DNA of 64,000 nucleotides, from the NCBI GenBank assembly GCA_029782135.1, contig JAKOVI010000130.1, forward strand, positions 1 to 64,000. The letters run 5' to 3'. Positions 10,315-18,487 of the stretch are shown here, one piece after another. How positions within the stretch are numbered: the first letter of the stretch is position 1; every line of letters begins with the position of its first letter. A program made the translations under genes and the position numbers. Below the pieces are notes generated by a model that ran no database searches, had not been told where the DNA came from, and was given only the letters and a program-made list of their open reading frames with translations. The stretch is from Bacillota bacterium. Its GTDB lineage: Bacteria; Bacillota; UBA4882; UBA10575.

Positions 10315-11043
10315 ATGCGTGAAATGTCGCTGGCGTCGAAGCGCGAGAAGGCCGCGAGGAAAGAAGAAGAGATTAAACGGCAGATGGTGATGTACAAGCT
10401 GGAAAGCCAATTGATCGCGGAAGGTTACAAGTACATTGCCGGGGTGGATGAAGCAGGAAGAGGTCCGCTGGCCGGGCCGGTTTTGGCTGCTGCCGCCATA
10501 ATCCCCCCAGGAATCTTTATCGATGGCCTCAACGATTCAAAACAACTGAGCGCCAAAAAGCGTGAGCAGATCTATGAAGAAATATTGGCTTTAAAGATCC
10601 CTTATGGATTGGGGGAGGCTTCGGTCGCGGAGATTGATCGTTATAACATCCTTAAAGCCTCCCGGCTGGCGATGATGCGTGCGGTACACAACCTGCCGGT
10701 GAAGCCGGATTATCTCTTGATTGACGGTTACGCCTGGCCGGGAATCCCCCTTGCCCACCAAGGGGTGGTTGGGGGAGATGCGTTAAGCCTTTCGATTGCC
10801 GCCGCCTCAATTTTGGCAAAGGTAACCCGGGACCGCATCATGCAAGAGTTGGACCGGGTCTATCCCGGTTATGGGTTTGCTCAGCATAAAGGCTATCCGA
10901 CAGCCGAACATTTCGCGGCGATTGCCCGCTTGGGTCCTTCCGCTGTCCACCGGCGCAGTTTTAATCTCCGGTATCCACCGGCTTTGCCGGAAAACGAGGA
11001 ACATAGGACGCAGCAAGCCATGGAAGGAAGGGAGTCCGGATGA
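10315..11043 (+). CDS. rnhB: Ribonuclease HII
   Basis: RNase HII removes ribonucleotides and RNA primers from DNA. The catalytic block YIAGVDEAGRGPLAGPV is present, with DSKQLS and the later acidic residues in YLLIDGYAW and ASILAKVTRD. The first about 40 residues are a charged helical extension (EKAARKEEEIKRQMV), as in other Firmicute RNase HII. ATG 10315 and ATG 10324 are both possible starts. Its stop overlaps the next gene by four bases. Confidence 0.96.
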   Translation: MREMSLASKREKAARKEEEIKRQMVMYKLESQLIAEGYKYIAGVDEAGRGPLAGPVLAAAAIIPPGIFIDGLNDSKQLSAKKREQIYEEILALKIPYGLGEASVAEIDRYNILKASRLAMMRAVHNLPVKPDYLLIDGYAWPGIPLAHQGVVGGDALSLSIAAASILAKVTRDRIMQELDRVYPGYGFAQHKGYPTAEHFAAIARLGPSAVHRRSFNLRYPPALPENEEHRTQQAMEGRESG

Positions 11044-12161
11044 ACGGGCCGCTGAATCTACCAACAATCTTCACTACTCATCGTTTCCTCAAAGGAATGC
11101 TGGTCGAGGGGAAAGACGGACAGGTTGTCTTAAAGACGGACAATGGTTTTATCCCGGTTCAACTCGAGGGTAGTATGCCGCCATTCGGCCGGGAAATAAT
11201 CTTTCAGGTAATCCGGGAAGAACCAGGAAAGATCGTGCTTTCGCCGTACCACATGGAGAGTATCACGGAAAAGCTTCCCTTCTTGCGAGATCTATTTGGC
11301 AATAACCTGCAGGCAGCTTTTGAACTCCTGCAAGCACTGACCAATGAAAATTTGCCACTCACGCGGGAAGTATTTGCGGACTTAAAAAAGTGGATGTTAA
11401 CAGCGGAAAAGGTTTGGGGGGTAAAAGTTGATCCCCGGGTTTTTGCTTTTTTAAGGGCAAAGGAGCTCCCGGTTACCCCGCAAACCGTTTTATGGGCATT
11501 GTATGCCCTTTTTCCTTCCGTTCAGCGGGAGCTGTGGTGGATGACAGAAAAGGGGCAAGAACTTGCGCAACATTGGCTGGCAGTTTGGCGGGGTACGAAA
11601 AAAACTGATTCTCCGCAGAGCGTTGGGGTGAGCCCAGATCCTGAAGCATTAACCGGCGATCTGGCCGAACGAGTATTTAACTTCTTGACCGGCCTCCGCG
11701 GACTCGTAAAGAAGCATTATGGGTTTTATTCTTCCTCCGGAAAAGTGGAGAAAGAGCAATTATTACGCCAGGCCGTCACCTTCCTGGAGGCGCTGGCGCG
11801 GAATGACTCAAGCCTGCCCCATTTCCTGTTTTACTTGTTTTCCGAAGACGGACAGCCGCAAGTCAGATGGGAAGGACGGGGGAGCAAGGCCGGAAAAGCC
11901 GGATCCTCCGGCGAATTTTCTTTCCGTTTAATCTACCAGTCAGCGAGCCTTGGTGAGGTTGAAATCACCGGCGTGCGGAACCAGGCCGGTTTGCAGTTGA
12001 AGGTGCGGACCGAGAATTCCCTCGCCTTAAAGCAGTTTCCGGCGCTCCGCTCATTCCTTGAGCAGAAAGGCTGGTTGATCAGTCGATTCCAGGTGGAGTC
12101 CGGAGCGGAAGATTGCCGGCAGGAACGTTTCATTCCCTTACAGGTTGAGGGGTGGTTGTAA
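11040..12161 (+). CDS. Uncharacterised protein at the ylqG position (FliK-like suspected)
   Basis: Soluble 373-residue protein without a signal peptide or membrane segment. Residues about 15-75 form a beta-rich stretch (VEGKDGQVVLKTDNGFIPV); the rest is helical, then beta-rich at the C-terminus. It overlaps rnhB by four bases and is followed directly by an FlhB-C-like gene. Bacillus has the same order rnhB-ylqG-ylqH, so this is the positional equivalent of YlqG. The pairing with an FlhB-like partner makes a FliK-like relation plausible, but I see no decisive motif. Confidence 0.6.
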   Translation: MNGPLNLPTIFTTHRFLKGMLVEGKDGQVVLKTDNGFIPVQLEGSMPPFGREIIFQVIREEPGKIVLSPYHMESITEKLPFLRDLFGNNLQAAFELLQALTNENLPLTREVFADLKKWMLTAEKVWGVKVDPRVFAFLRAKELPVTPQTVLWALYALFPSVQRELWWMTEKGQELAQHWLAVWRGTKKTDSPQSVGVSPDPEALTGDLAERVFNFLTGLRGLVKKHYGFYSSSGKVEKEQLLRQAVTFLEALARNDSSLPHFLFYLFSEDGQPQVRWEGRGSKAGKAGSSGEFSFRLIYQSASLGEVEITGVRNQAGLQLKVRTENSLALKQFPALRSFLEQKGWLISRFQVESGAEDCRQERFIPLQVEGWL

Positions 12162-12162
12162 G

Positions 12163-12444
12163 ATGCAAGAGAAAATAAACAAGGCAATTGCCCTGCGTTA
12201 TGACGAAAATAGGGATTTTGCCCCCGTGGTCTTGGCAAAAGGCCAGGGGACGCTGGCCGAGGCGATTTTACAACTGGCCAAGCAAGCGGAGGTTCCCACG
12301 GTTGCCGCGCCGGAGTTGGTCAAACTCCTGGATGGGGTAGAAGTGGGGGAGTATATTCCCCCGGAAGCCTACCGGTTGACCGCGGAGATTTTGGCTTTTA
12401 TCTGGCAGTTGGAAAACCGGCTGGAGCAAAAAAAAGAACAATAG
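12163..12444 (+). CDS. FlhB C-terminal-domain-like protein (YlqH family)
   Basis: A 93-residue protein from ATG 12163, two bases after the preceding stop. The sequence KAIALRYDENRDFAPVVLAK is typical of the cytoplasmic domain of FlhB-type export switch proteins. The usual NPTH autocleavage motif and all FlhB membrane segments are absent. The following VPTVAAPELVKLL, IPPEAYRLTAEILAFI also matches FlhB C-terminal helices. Stand-alone copies such as YlqH occur beside rnhB in Firmicutes, including non-flagellated ones; their function is unknown. Confidence 0.8.
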   Translation: MQEKINKAIALRYDENRDFAPVVLAKGQGTLAEAILQLAKQAEVPTVAAPELVKLLDGVEVGEYIPPEAYRLTAEILAFIWQLENRLEQKKEQ

Positions 12445-12460
12445 AAACGGAGCCTACAAA

Positions 12461-12900
12461 TTAAAAGCTAACTCCAACCCTCATCCCAAAGCTGGGATTG
12501 ATCAAACTTGCTTTTGCCTTTATACAATAGTCCCCATAAAATTCTGAACCGTAAGCCATCGCCAAGAGCGCTTCAATTTTGACCCGTGGTAATATTCTAT
12601 AGCCTGCTCCGAAAGCGTAATAAGGTCCCCAGGAAAGAGAATGATCATCGTCAGGACTGCCGCCTGAAAGGTCAGAAAAGATCTTTCTGTTGCGAAAATG
12701 CATCGTGACGATGCCCAAGCGGCCGGTGAGATAGATCTGATGATAGGAAAATGGATAATAGTTGGCCAAAAAGTAGAAGGGGTAAATAGTGGTATCCACG
12801 CCAGGATCATCCGGCGTATCCTGCTTATAAAGGCCAAAACCGGTTAACTAATCCGGTATGGCTCCAAGCGAAAGTTAAAGAGCGTATGGCTGACAAATAA
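12461..12900 (-). pseudogene. Decayed outer-membrane-like beta-barrel protein gene
   Basis: Read on the minus strand, two adjoining open pieces form one beta-barrel-like C-terminus. The first (12900-12847) gives LFVSHTLFNFRLEPYRIS and ends at TAA. The second, in another frame from 12847 to 12461, gives TGFGLYKQDTPDDPGVDTT and continues with alternating polar/aromatic strands (IYPFYFLANYY, GPYYAFGAGYRI). It ends in FGMRVGVSF, with a terminal Phe and hydrophobic residues at positions -3, -5, -7 and -9, as in BAM substrates. Removing two bases near 12847 would restore one frame. There is no start codon with a ribosome site and no signal peptide, so it is a frameshifted fragment lacking its 5' part. 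Confidence 0.6.
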
Positions 12901-12963
12901 GTTTTTGGGTGGTTTTTTGATTTGAGGAAACAAAATATAATTGCATAATAACTAAAAGTCAAA

Positions 12964-12993
12964 TGCCGGGAGTTATTTCCCGGCACTTTTATT
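12964..12993 (+). terminator. Intrinsic terminator, possibly bidirectional
   Basis: TGCCGGGA pairs perfectly with TCCCGGCA across a six-base loop and is followed by CTTTTATT. An A-rich stretch lies on the other side. It would end plus-strand read-through from the rnhB operon before the riboswitch unit. The region 13000-13139 after it is A+T rich and holds no gene; it should contain the promoter of the riboswitch transcript, but no convincing -35/-10 pair was found. Confidence 0.8.
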
Positions 12994-13139
12994 ATGTTGG
13001 GGCTTGAGTCCGGTTTGGGGCGATGTTGTGGGTTGGCAATCTTTGGTTTTAATCTGTTCTTAAAAGAATATTTACTGTGAATTAATTTAAGTAACGAAAA
13101 TATTTGGTAATATTTTATGTAATAACTTAATTATTTAAT

Positions 13140-13245
13140 ACCATGAAAAAGGCAAACTTACCGAAAGGTAAGGACGCAAAGCCAGAGGTCTAAAGCAGTT
13201 TATCTGCCAAGATAGCTCGGTTGCCATGATCGTTTGGTTGCCATG
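13140..13245 (+). promoter_or_regulatory. Cyclic-di-GMP-I riboswitch (GEMM-I)
   Basis: The sequence matches the GEMM-I aptamer closely: GGCAAAC at 13151-13157, a stem closed by the GAAA tetraloop (TTACC GAAA GGTAA), the joining segment GGACGCAAAGCC, and the second arm with GGTCTAAAG (tetraloop receptor side), ending GCCAAGATAGCTCGGTTGCC. By alignment to the Vibrio Vc2 aptamer, the ligand-discriminating position 20 is G, the c-di-GMP type, rather than the A of cGAMP riboswitches. The 3' strand GGTTGCCATG at 13219 is repeated exactly at 13236, immediately before the terminator, and may be a competing strand for the switch. Confidence 0.93.
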
Positions 13246-13248
13246 TAG

Positions 13249-13282
13249 AGAACCTCAATGCTTTGCGTTGAGGTTCTTTTTT
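13249..13282 (+). terminator. Riboswitch expression-platform terminator
   Basis: AGAACCTCAA pairs perfectly with TTGAGGTTCT over a nine-base loop and runs into six T residues. It starts four bases after the second GGTTGCCATG copy and ends 24 bases before the GTG of the small gene, so it is placed to act as the transcriptional off-switch of the c-di-GMP aptamer. The sequence does not show whether ligand turns it on or off. Confidence 0.9.
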
Positions 13283-13305
13283 CATCAAAGAGGGGAAATG
13301 TTTTA

Positions 13306-13488
13306 GTGGCTAAGGCCGACATCAAAGATTTATGCGCAGTTCTGAAAAGTATAGAAAAGCAACCACTAGACACATATAATGAACAAACCTATAATTATTC
13401 TTCCGGATATCGAAAATGTGCTAGAGATATTTTAAAACTGATCAATGACCAAGAAGAGTCCACCGACCAGGGAGAGTCCGCCGAATAA
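13306..13488 (+). CDS. 60-residue hypothetical protein under c-di-GMP riboswitch control
   Basis: The start is GTG 13306 behind AGAGGGG. A longer frame beginning at 13258 would start inside the terminator hairpin and is rejected. The protein (VAKADIKDLCAVLKSIEKQP...) is soluble and mostly helical, with a Tyr/Asn-rich middle (YNEQTYNYSSGYRKCARD) and an acidic tail; it has two cysteines and no signal peptide or membrane segment. I do not recognise the family. Its isolation between two terminators and its own riboswitch suggest a c-di-GMP-responsive effector or regulator, which is inference. Confidence 0.72.
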   Translation: MAKADIKDLCAVLKSIEKQPLDTYNEQTYNYSSGYRKCARDILKLINDQEESTDQGESAE

Positions 13489-13499
13489 CCCCTCCTTTA

Positions 13500-13540
13500 A
13501 AGCCCCCTCCTGTGTTGTTGCTTGGGGGTTTTTTGTTTTT
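13500..13540 (+). terminator. Intrinsic terminator after the riboswitch-controlled gene
   Basis: CCCCC at 13503 pairs with GGGGG at 13524 across a long loop, with flanking A-T and G-T pairs, and is followed by six T, G, then five T. It closes the riboswitch transcription unit as a single-gene operon. The rest of the gap to yraN (13541-13706) is A+T rich; a weak ATCAGA/TCTGAT hairpin is the only structure seen. Confidence 0.75.
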
Positions 13541-13706
13541 CCCATAAATAATATGTTGGATGACCCCTGTATGCGGTACGTCGGACGAATATCAGATGTC
13601 CTAATTTCTGATGATGACCTTTTTTGTTGTATTTAGAAAATAAAGGAAAAAGTACTGAAGGCTCGAACTAATACACAAAAGGTAAAACGGACTTAGGGTG
13701 GTTTCC

Positions 13707-14087
13707 ATGTTCCGTAAAACACTGGGGAGTTACGGTGAGTTTCTCGCCAGGAACATTCTTGAAGCACAAGGCTACCTAATCCTTGAAACGCGCTTCCAAA
13801 CACGCTACGGGGAGATCGATCTAATCGCCGAACACCAGGGGCAACTGGTCTTTATAGAAGTGAAAACCAGAATAGGAAACGCTTTCGGCTCCGGACTGGA
13901 GGCAATCACCTGGCGGAAAAGAAGAAGTTTAATCCGGGCGGCGCTCTGTTATCTCCAGCGCAAAAACTATCGCGACTGTCCCTGCCGTTTTGATATTCTG
14001 GCTTTGACCTTAAACCAGCAAGGAGAACACCTCAGCCATGAACTGATTACCAATGCCTTCGGCGTGGAAGGAGGTAATTACTATTAA
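13707..14087 (+). CDS. YraN/UPF0102 family putative endonuclease-like protein
   Basis: A 126-residue protein with a restriction-endonuclease-like core: GSYGEFLARNILEAQGY, then YGEIDLIA and VFIEVKTR, giving the D...ExK arrangement of the YraN family. The biological role of YraN is unsettled. GTG 13698 could start the same frame, but ATG 13707 has the better placed AGGGTGG. Its stop overlaps the comM ATG; yraN next to the comM/yifB gene is a common pairing. Confidence 0.92.
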   Translation: MFRKTLGSYGEFLARNILEAQGYLILETRFQTRYGEIDLIAEHQGQLVFIEVKTRIGNAFGSGLEAITWRKRRSLIRAALCYLQRKNYRDCPCRFDILALTLNQQGEHLSHELITNAFGVEGGNYY

Positions 14088-15619
14088 TGCTGGCGAAGGT
14101 TGCAACGGCGACGGTACTCGGGATCGACGGTTATCCGGTTGAAGTCGAGGTTGACCTCTCCAGTGGACTGCCCTCTTTTGACCTGGTCGGCCTGGGTGAT
14201 ACGGCCGTCAAAGAAGCAAAAGAGAGAGTAAGATCGGCGATTAAAAATTCCGGGTTTGAGTTTCCCGCCCACCGGATTGTGATTAATTTAGCCCCGGCGG
14301 CGCTCAAAAAAGAAGGAGGCGGGTTTGATCTCCCGATTGCGCTCGGGATCCTCTGTGCCCAGGGTTTGCTCGACCAGGAGGTTCTAAGCGGCGGTGTGGC
14401 GACAGGTGAATTGGCCCTCGATGGTGGAATCCGGCCTGTGCGCGGGGTTTTATCAATGGCGATGGCCGCCGCACAGCAGGGTAAGAAATACATGTTGATC
14501 CCCAGGAGTAATTATGCCGAAGCCTGTGTGGTCAAAGGGATTAAAATTATTCCGGTTCAAGATCTGAACGAAGCGGTGATCTTTTTGCAAACCGGGCGCG
14601 AGCCTGAACTTCCTCCCCCGGTGGAGGAGTGTGCGGCGGCAGTTTACAGCGAAGATTATGCCGATGTCCGCGGGCAGGAAACGGCCAAACGGGCTTTGGA
14701 GATTGCCGCGGCCGGGGGCCATAATGTCCTGTTGGTCGGCCCGCCCGGCTCCGGGAAAACGATGTTGGCGCGGAGATTACCGACGATTCTCCCGGAATTG
14801 AACTGGGAGGAAGCCCTGGAACTGACGAAGATCTACAGTATTGCCGGGCTGCTCCCGGCCGGGACAGCACTCCTCAGGAACAGGCCGTTCCGGAGTCCAC
14901 ATCATACTACAACACGCGTTGGATTAATCGGAGGGGGTAACTACCCGCGGCCGGGCGAGGTTACATTGGCCCATCATGGCGTGCTTTTTCTCGATGAGTT
15001 CCCGGAATTTAACCGCGAAGTCCTGGAGGTCTTGCGTCAACCGCTCGAGGACGGGGTGGTTACCATCTCGCGGGCGGCATTCACCCTGGTTTATCCCAGC
15101 CGCTTTATGTTGATTGCGGCGATGAACCCGTGTCTATGCGGATATTATCGCGATCCGGTCCAACCATGCCGTTGTACGCCGTTGGAAATCAAGCGCTACA
15201 CTTCCCGGATTTCCGGTCCGCTCCTCGACCGGATTGATTTAATGGTCGAAGTGCCGCGCCTGAAGTACGAAGAGATGGCGACGGCCGGTCAGGGGGAATC
15301 TTCAGCGATGATCCGCCAGCGGGTCGTCCGCGCCCGCCGGATACAGGAAGAAAGATATCAAGGCCGCGGGATCTTTTGTAATGCGCATATGCGGCCGGAT
15401 GAGAGCAAACGCTATTGCGCTCTTGATGCCGAGGGGAAGAAACTGATGGCGAAAGCGGTGCAGAATTTCCGGCTCTCGGCCCGGGGTTATGAACGGCTGC
15501 TGCGGGTAGCCCGGACCATTGCCGACCTCGAGGGGAAGGAGAAGATTGCCCCTTTCCATCTTGCGGAAGCGCTGCAATACCGCGGGCTCGAGAGTGAATA
15601 TTACCGCCAATGGCAATAA
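14087..15619 (+). CDS. comM: YifB/ComM family Mg chelatase-like AAA+ ATPase
   Basis: A 510-residue AAA+ protein. The N-terminal Lon-S5-like ChlI domain (VEVDLSSGLPSFDLVGLGD, VNLAPAALKKEG) is followed by the ATPase with Walker A GPPGSGKTMLAR, Walker B VLFLDEFPEF and a magnesium chelatase C-terminal domain. A CxCGYY...CRC cysteine group (CLCGYYRDPVQPCRC) lies in the ATPase. ComM in gamma-proteobacteria is a helicase that aids branch migration in natural transformation; in Firmicutes the role is less clear. Confidence 0.93.
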   Translation: MLAKVATATVLGIDGYPVEVEVDLSSGLPSFDLVGLGDTAVKEAKERVRSAIKNSGFEFPAHRIVINLAPAALKKEGGGFDLPIALGILCAQGLLDQEVLSGGVATGELALDGGIRPVRGVLSMAMAAAQQGKKYMLIPRSNYAEACVVKGIKIIPVQDLNEAVIFLQTGREPELPPPVEECAAAVYSEDYADVRGQETAKRALEIAAAGGHNVLLVGPPGSGKTMLARRLPTILPELNWEEALELTKIYSIAGLLPAGTALLRNRPFRSPHHTTTRVGLIGGGNYPRPGEVTLAHHGVLFLDEFPEFNREVLEVLRQPLEDGVVTISRAAFTLVYPSRFMLIAAMNPCLCGYYRDPVQPCRCTPLEIKRYTSRISGPLLDRIDLMVEVPRLKYEEMATAGQGESSAMIRQRVVRARRIQEERYQGRGIFCNAHMRPDESKRYCALDAEGKKLMAKAVQNFRLSARGYERLLRVARTIADLEGKEKIAPFHLAEALQYRGLESEYYRQWQ

Positions 15620-15629
15620 ATCTTTTTAG

Positions 15630-15658
15630 TTGCAAATAAAAGTGTATTTGGGTAATAT
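15630..15658 (+). promoter_or_regulatory. Possible promoter of argS
   Basis: TTGCAA, a 17-base spacer and TAATAT lie 38 bases before the argS ATG. Each box matches four of six consensus positions, and an overlapping TATAAT a few bases on is an alternative -10 with poorer spacing. The gap from comM is only 76 bases and no T-box was seen. Confidence 0.35.
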
Positions 15659-15695
15659 ATAATAAGATGCATATGCAATTTAGAAGGAGATCAAG

Positions 15696-17447
15696 ATGAG
15701 AGACATAGACATAAAGAACAGTAACTTACTACTAAAATACCTTGATTACCGGGGAATCGTTACTGATTTATTATGTACCAACCAAGATATAAACAAACTG
15801 GCAAGGGAAGAAATCTACAATTTACTGGAATATCCGCCCGATGAACAACTCGGCGATTTGGCATTGCCCTGCTTTAAACTGAGTAAAATCCTGCGGAAAG
15901 CTCCGCACGTGATTGCCCAGGAGTTGCAGGAGAGTCTGCCTGCCTCTCCATATCTCGAGCCGCCGAAAGCCACCGGCCCTTATTTGAATTTCCGTTTTAA
16001 CCCTGAACGATTAGCAAAAGAGGTATTAGTGTCGATTCTTGTGAACCGCGAAGGCTATGGTGCTCGCCCACCCAAAGGGCAGAAGATCGTGATTGATTTT
16101 TCCGCGCCCAATATTGCCAAACCTTTTCATGTCGGGCACCTCAGCAGTACGGTCATCGGGAACTCCCTCTATAAAATTTTTAGTTTCTTGGGTTATGACT
16201 GTGTCGGCATCAATCACCTCGGGGACTGGGGAACCCAATTCGGGAAGTTGATCACAGCCTATAAAAAATGGGGTTCCCAGTCGGCGGTCGAAGAGGGCTT
16301 AATCAAAGAACTGATGCGCTTATATGTTAAATTCCATGAGGAAGCGGAGAAGGAGCCGGCCTTAGAGGAAGAAGCACGTGAATGGTTCAACCGGATCGAG
16401 AATGGTGATCAGGAAGCGTTGGCCTTATGGAAATGGTTTAAAGAGATCAGCCTTGAGGAGTTTCAAAAGGTCTATGATCTTTTGGAGATTAAGTTCGATT
16501 CGATGGCCGGGGAAAGTTTCTATAACGACCAATTGCCGGCGGTGGTTGAAGAATTAAAGGCCAAGGGTCTCCTCAAAGAGAGCGAGGGGGCACTCATTGT
16601 TGATCTCGAGCAATACGAGATGCCTCCGTGTTTAATCCTGAAGAAAGACGGGAGCTCATTATATGCCACCCGTGATATTGCCGCCGCCCTTTACCGGAAA
16701 CGGACTTACGACTTTACGAAAGCGCTTTATGTCACCGGGATCGCACAAAGCCTCCATTTCCGGCAATGGTTTAAAGTTATTGAACTGATGGGTTATGAGT
16801 GGGCCAAGGATTTGGTCCATGTCCCCTTTGGGTGGGTCAACTTGGAGGGAGAAAAGCTATCCACCCGTAAAGGGAAAGTTGTTTTACTGGAGGAGTTGTT
16901 AAAGACCGCGATCCAAAAAACTCTGGAGATTATTAATGAAAAGAACCCCAACCTTGAAAATAAGGAAGAGGTGGCCCGGGTGGTCGGGGTGGGCGCGGTC
17001 GTGTTTGGCGCTTTGAGTGTTAACCGGATAAAAGATGTGACGTTTTCCTGGGAAGAGGCTTTGAATTTTGACGGCGAAACTGGACCCTATCTTCAATATA
17101 CGCATGCGCGTGCTTGCAGTATTTTGCGGAAGGTAGCTTTCGAACCGGAAGAGCATCTCGACTTCGACCCCAAGGTCTTGACGGACCAGGCTGCATTAAA
17201 GGTGATTAAGACTTTATACCTCTTCCCGGAAAGGATCATGGCGGCTGCTGCTGAGTATGAACCTTCGCTGATCAGCCGTTACCTGATCGATTTGGCACAA
17301 GAGTTTAACCGGTTTTATCATGACTGCCCGGTCCTGGTCGAAGAGCAAACTCTCCAAAAAGCCAGGCTGGTTTTGGTTTATGCCGTGAAAACAACTTTGG
17401 CGGTCGGTTTGAGCTTACTGGGTATTAAAGCCCCCGAACGCATGTAG
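15696..17447 (+). CDS. argS: Arginyl-tRNA synthetase
   Basis: Class I synthetase that charges tRNA-Arg, 583 aa. It shows the ArgRS N-terminal domain (QLGDLALPCFKLSKILRKAP), the HIGH-type signature in FSAPNIAKPFHVGHLSS, GINHLGDWGTQFG, the EKLSTRKGKVV segment (the class I KMSKS region, atypical in ArgRS) and the C-terminal helical DALR domain. The start is ATG 15696 behind AGAAGGAGA. Length is at the upper end of the normal range and there is no disruption. Confidence 0.97.
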   Translation: MRDIDIKNSNLLLKYLDYRGIVTDLLCTNQDINKLAREEIYNLLEYPPDEQLGDLALPCFKLSKILRKAPHVIAQELQESLPASPYLEPPKATGPYLNFRFNPERLAKEVLVSILVNREGYGARPPKGQKIVIDFSAPNIAKPFHVGHLSSTVIGNSLYKIFSFLGYDCVGINHLGDWGTQFGKLITAYKKWGSQSAVEEGLIKELMRLYVKFHEEAEKEPALEEEAREWFNRIENGDQEALALWKWFKEISLEEFQKVYDLLEIKFDSMAGESFYNDQLPAVVEELKAKGLLKESEGALIVDLEQYEMPPCLILKKDGSSLYATRDIAAALYRKRTYDFTKALYVTGIAQSLHFRQWFKVIELMGYEWAKDLVHVPFGWVNLEGEKLSTRKGKVVLLEELLKTAIQKTLEIINEKNPNLENKEEVARVVGVGAVVFGALSVNRIKDVTFSWEEALNFDGETGPYLQYTHARACSILRKVAFEPEEHLDFDPKVLTDQAALKVIKTLYLFPERIMAAAAEYEPSLISRYLIDLAQEFNRFYHDCPVLVEEQTLQKARLVLVYAVKTTLAVGLSLLGIKAPERM

Positions 17448-17503
17448 TAATTCGGTAGGAAGGAGCCTTCCGAAGGTTTAATCTGGTGGAAGGTTGTGGT
17501 GGA

Positions 17504-18385
17504 ATGAAGGGTTATCTACGGATTATTATCTTGGTCATTTCTATTACAGTCCTTTTTTCTGGTTGCCGGCAGGCGCGGGAGGTCTTCTCGTACCAAGGGA
17601 TTATCTTTGAAGGTTTTGATCCCGCGAAGCACCAACCTTCGGACGAGTTTCACCTGTATATTCGTCCGGAAAAAGTTGTGCTTTCGGCACAGGATATCAA
17701 AAGTCTCCGCCGTTGTGTGGATCTGATGAAACAAAAGAACTTAATGCATTTATTAAAATATCCGAACCGTTTCGTGATCGCCAATTCTTCCTATTCGTTT
17801 GCCGATAAACCGCAAATGGTCATTTATTTGGACAAGGAAAAAATCAATTTGGATTTTACAATCAGTGATGATTGGAAGAACAAGTTGTTAAATTCCAATC
17901 TTAGTCTGATGGAGAAGAGTAACCGGTTCGCTTTCCGCGGTACTCCCGAACTGCCAAATTTACTCCGGATCATGCTACATGAGATTGGTCATCTGGTGGA
18001 ATACGAGCAATTAAAGTTCAATTGGAAAGGAAAGTTCTACGAGAATGAGCTGAATAAAGACTTTGTCACGATCTCCTGGAACCGATCGGACAATTGGAAG
18101 GACCGGGAAGGGTTTAGGGGGAAAGTGCAAGGAATTCATTCTGTAGAAGGACTGGTCACCTTTTTTCAATGGTTCAAACAAGACTCTTCCTTCCTTAGTT
18201 TAAGCAGTAGTATGGGGATGAATGAGGATTTTGCCGAGGCCTTTGCCTATTATTATCTAATTCGCTATTACAATTACAAAAACAGTTTTCTCCTCGATGG
18301 GACGGTCTTAATCGATAATTTGCAAGCCAGCAACCCGTTGCGTGATCAGAAACTTGCTTTTATTGCCGGGGTTATGGGGGAATAA
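17504..18385 (+). CDS. Putative lipoprotein zinc metallopeptidase
   Basis: From ATG 17504 the protein is 293 aa. It starts with a signal segment YLRIIILVISITVLFSGC, where FSGC can serve as a lipobox, so the mature protein is probably membrane-anchored outside the cytoplasm. HEIGH (HExxH zinc site) follows LPNLLRIML, and NEDFAEAFAYYY further on could supply the third, glutamate ligand, as in gluzincins such as anthrax-toxin-like or ImmA-type peptidases. I do not recognise the exact family. It lies between argS and a TRAP-type binding protein; no partner is evident. Confidence 0.75.
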   Translation: MKGYLRIIILVISITVLFSGCRQAREVFSYQGIIFEGFDPAKHQPSDEFHLYIRPEKVVLSAQDIKSLRRCVDLMKQKNLMHLLKYPNRFVIANSSYSFADKPQMVIYLDKEKINLDFTISDDWKNKLLNSNLSLMEKSNRFAFRGTPELPNLLRIMLHEIGHLVEYEQLKFNWKGKFYENELNKDFVTISWNRSDNWKDREGFRGKVQGIHSVEGLVTFFQWFKQDSSFLSLSSSMGMNEDFAEAFAYYYLIRYYNYKNSFLLDGTVLIDNLQASNPLRDQKLAFIAGVMGE

Positions 18386-18487
18386 ACCAGAACCGGCAAT
18401 ATTTTTAGGAAAAACATCATTTGAGCAGGAGATTAAGAACAAGAGTAAAATTAATACAAAGATGGAATTGCTTCAGGAGGAGGCGAA

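Noticed and set aside
13258-13305. ATG 13258 as the start of the riboswitch-controlled gene
   Set aside because: It lies inside the loop of the intrinsic terminator and has no ribosome site; GTG 13306 with AGAGGGG is the better start.
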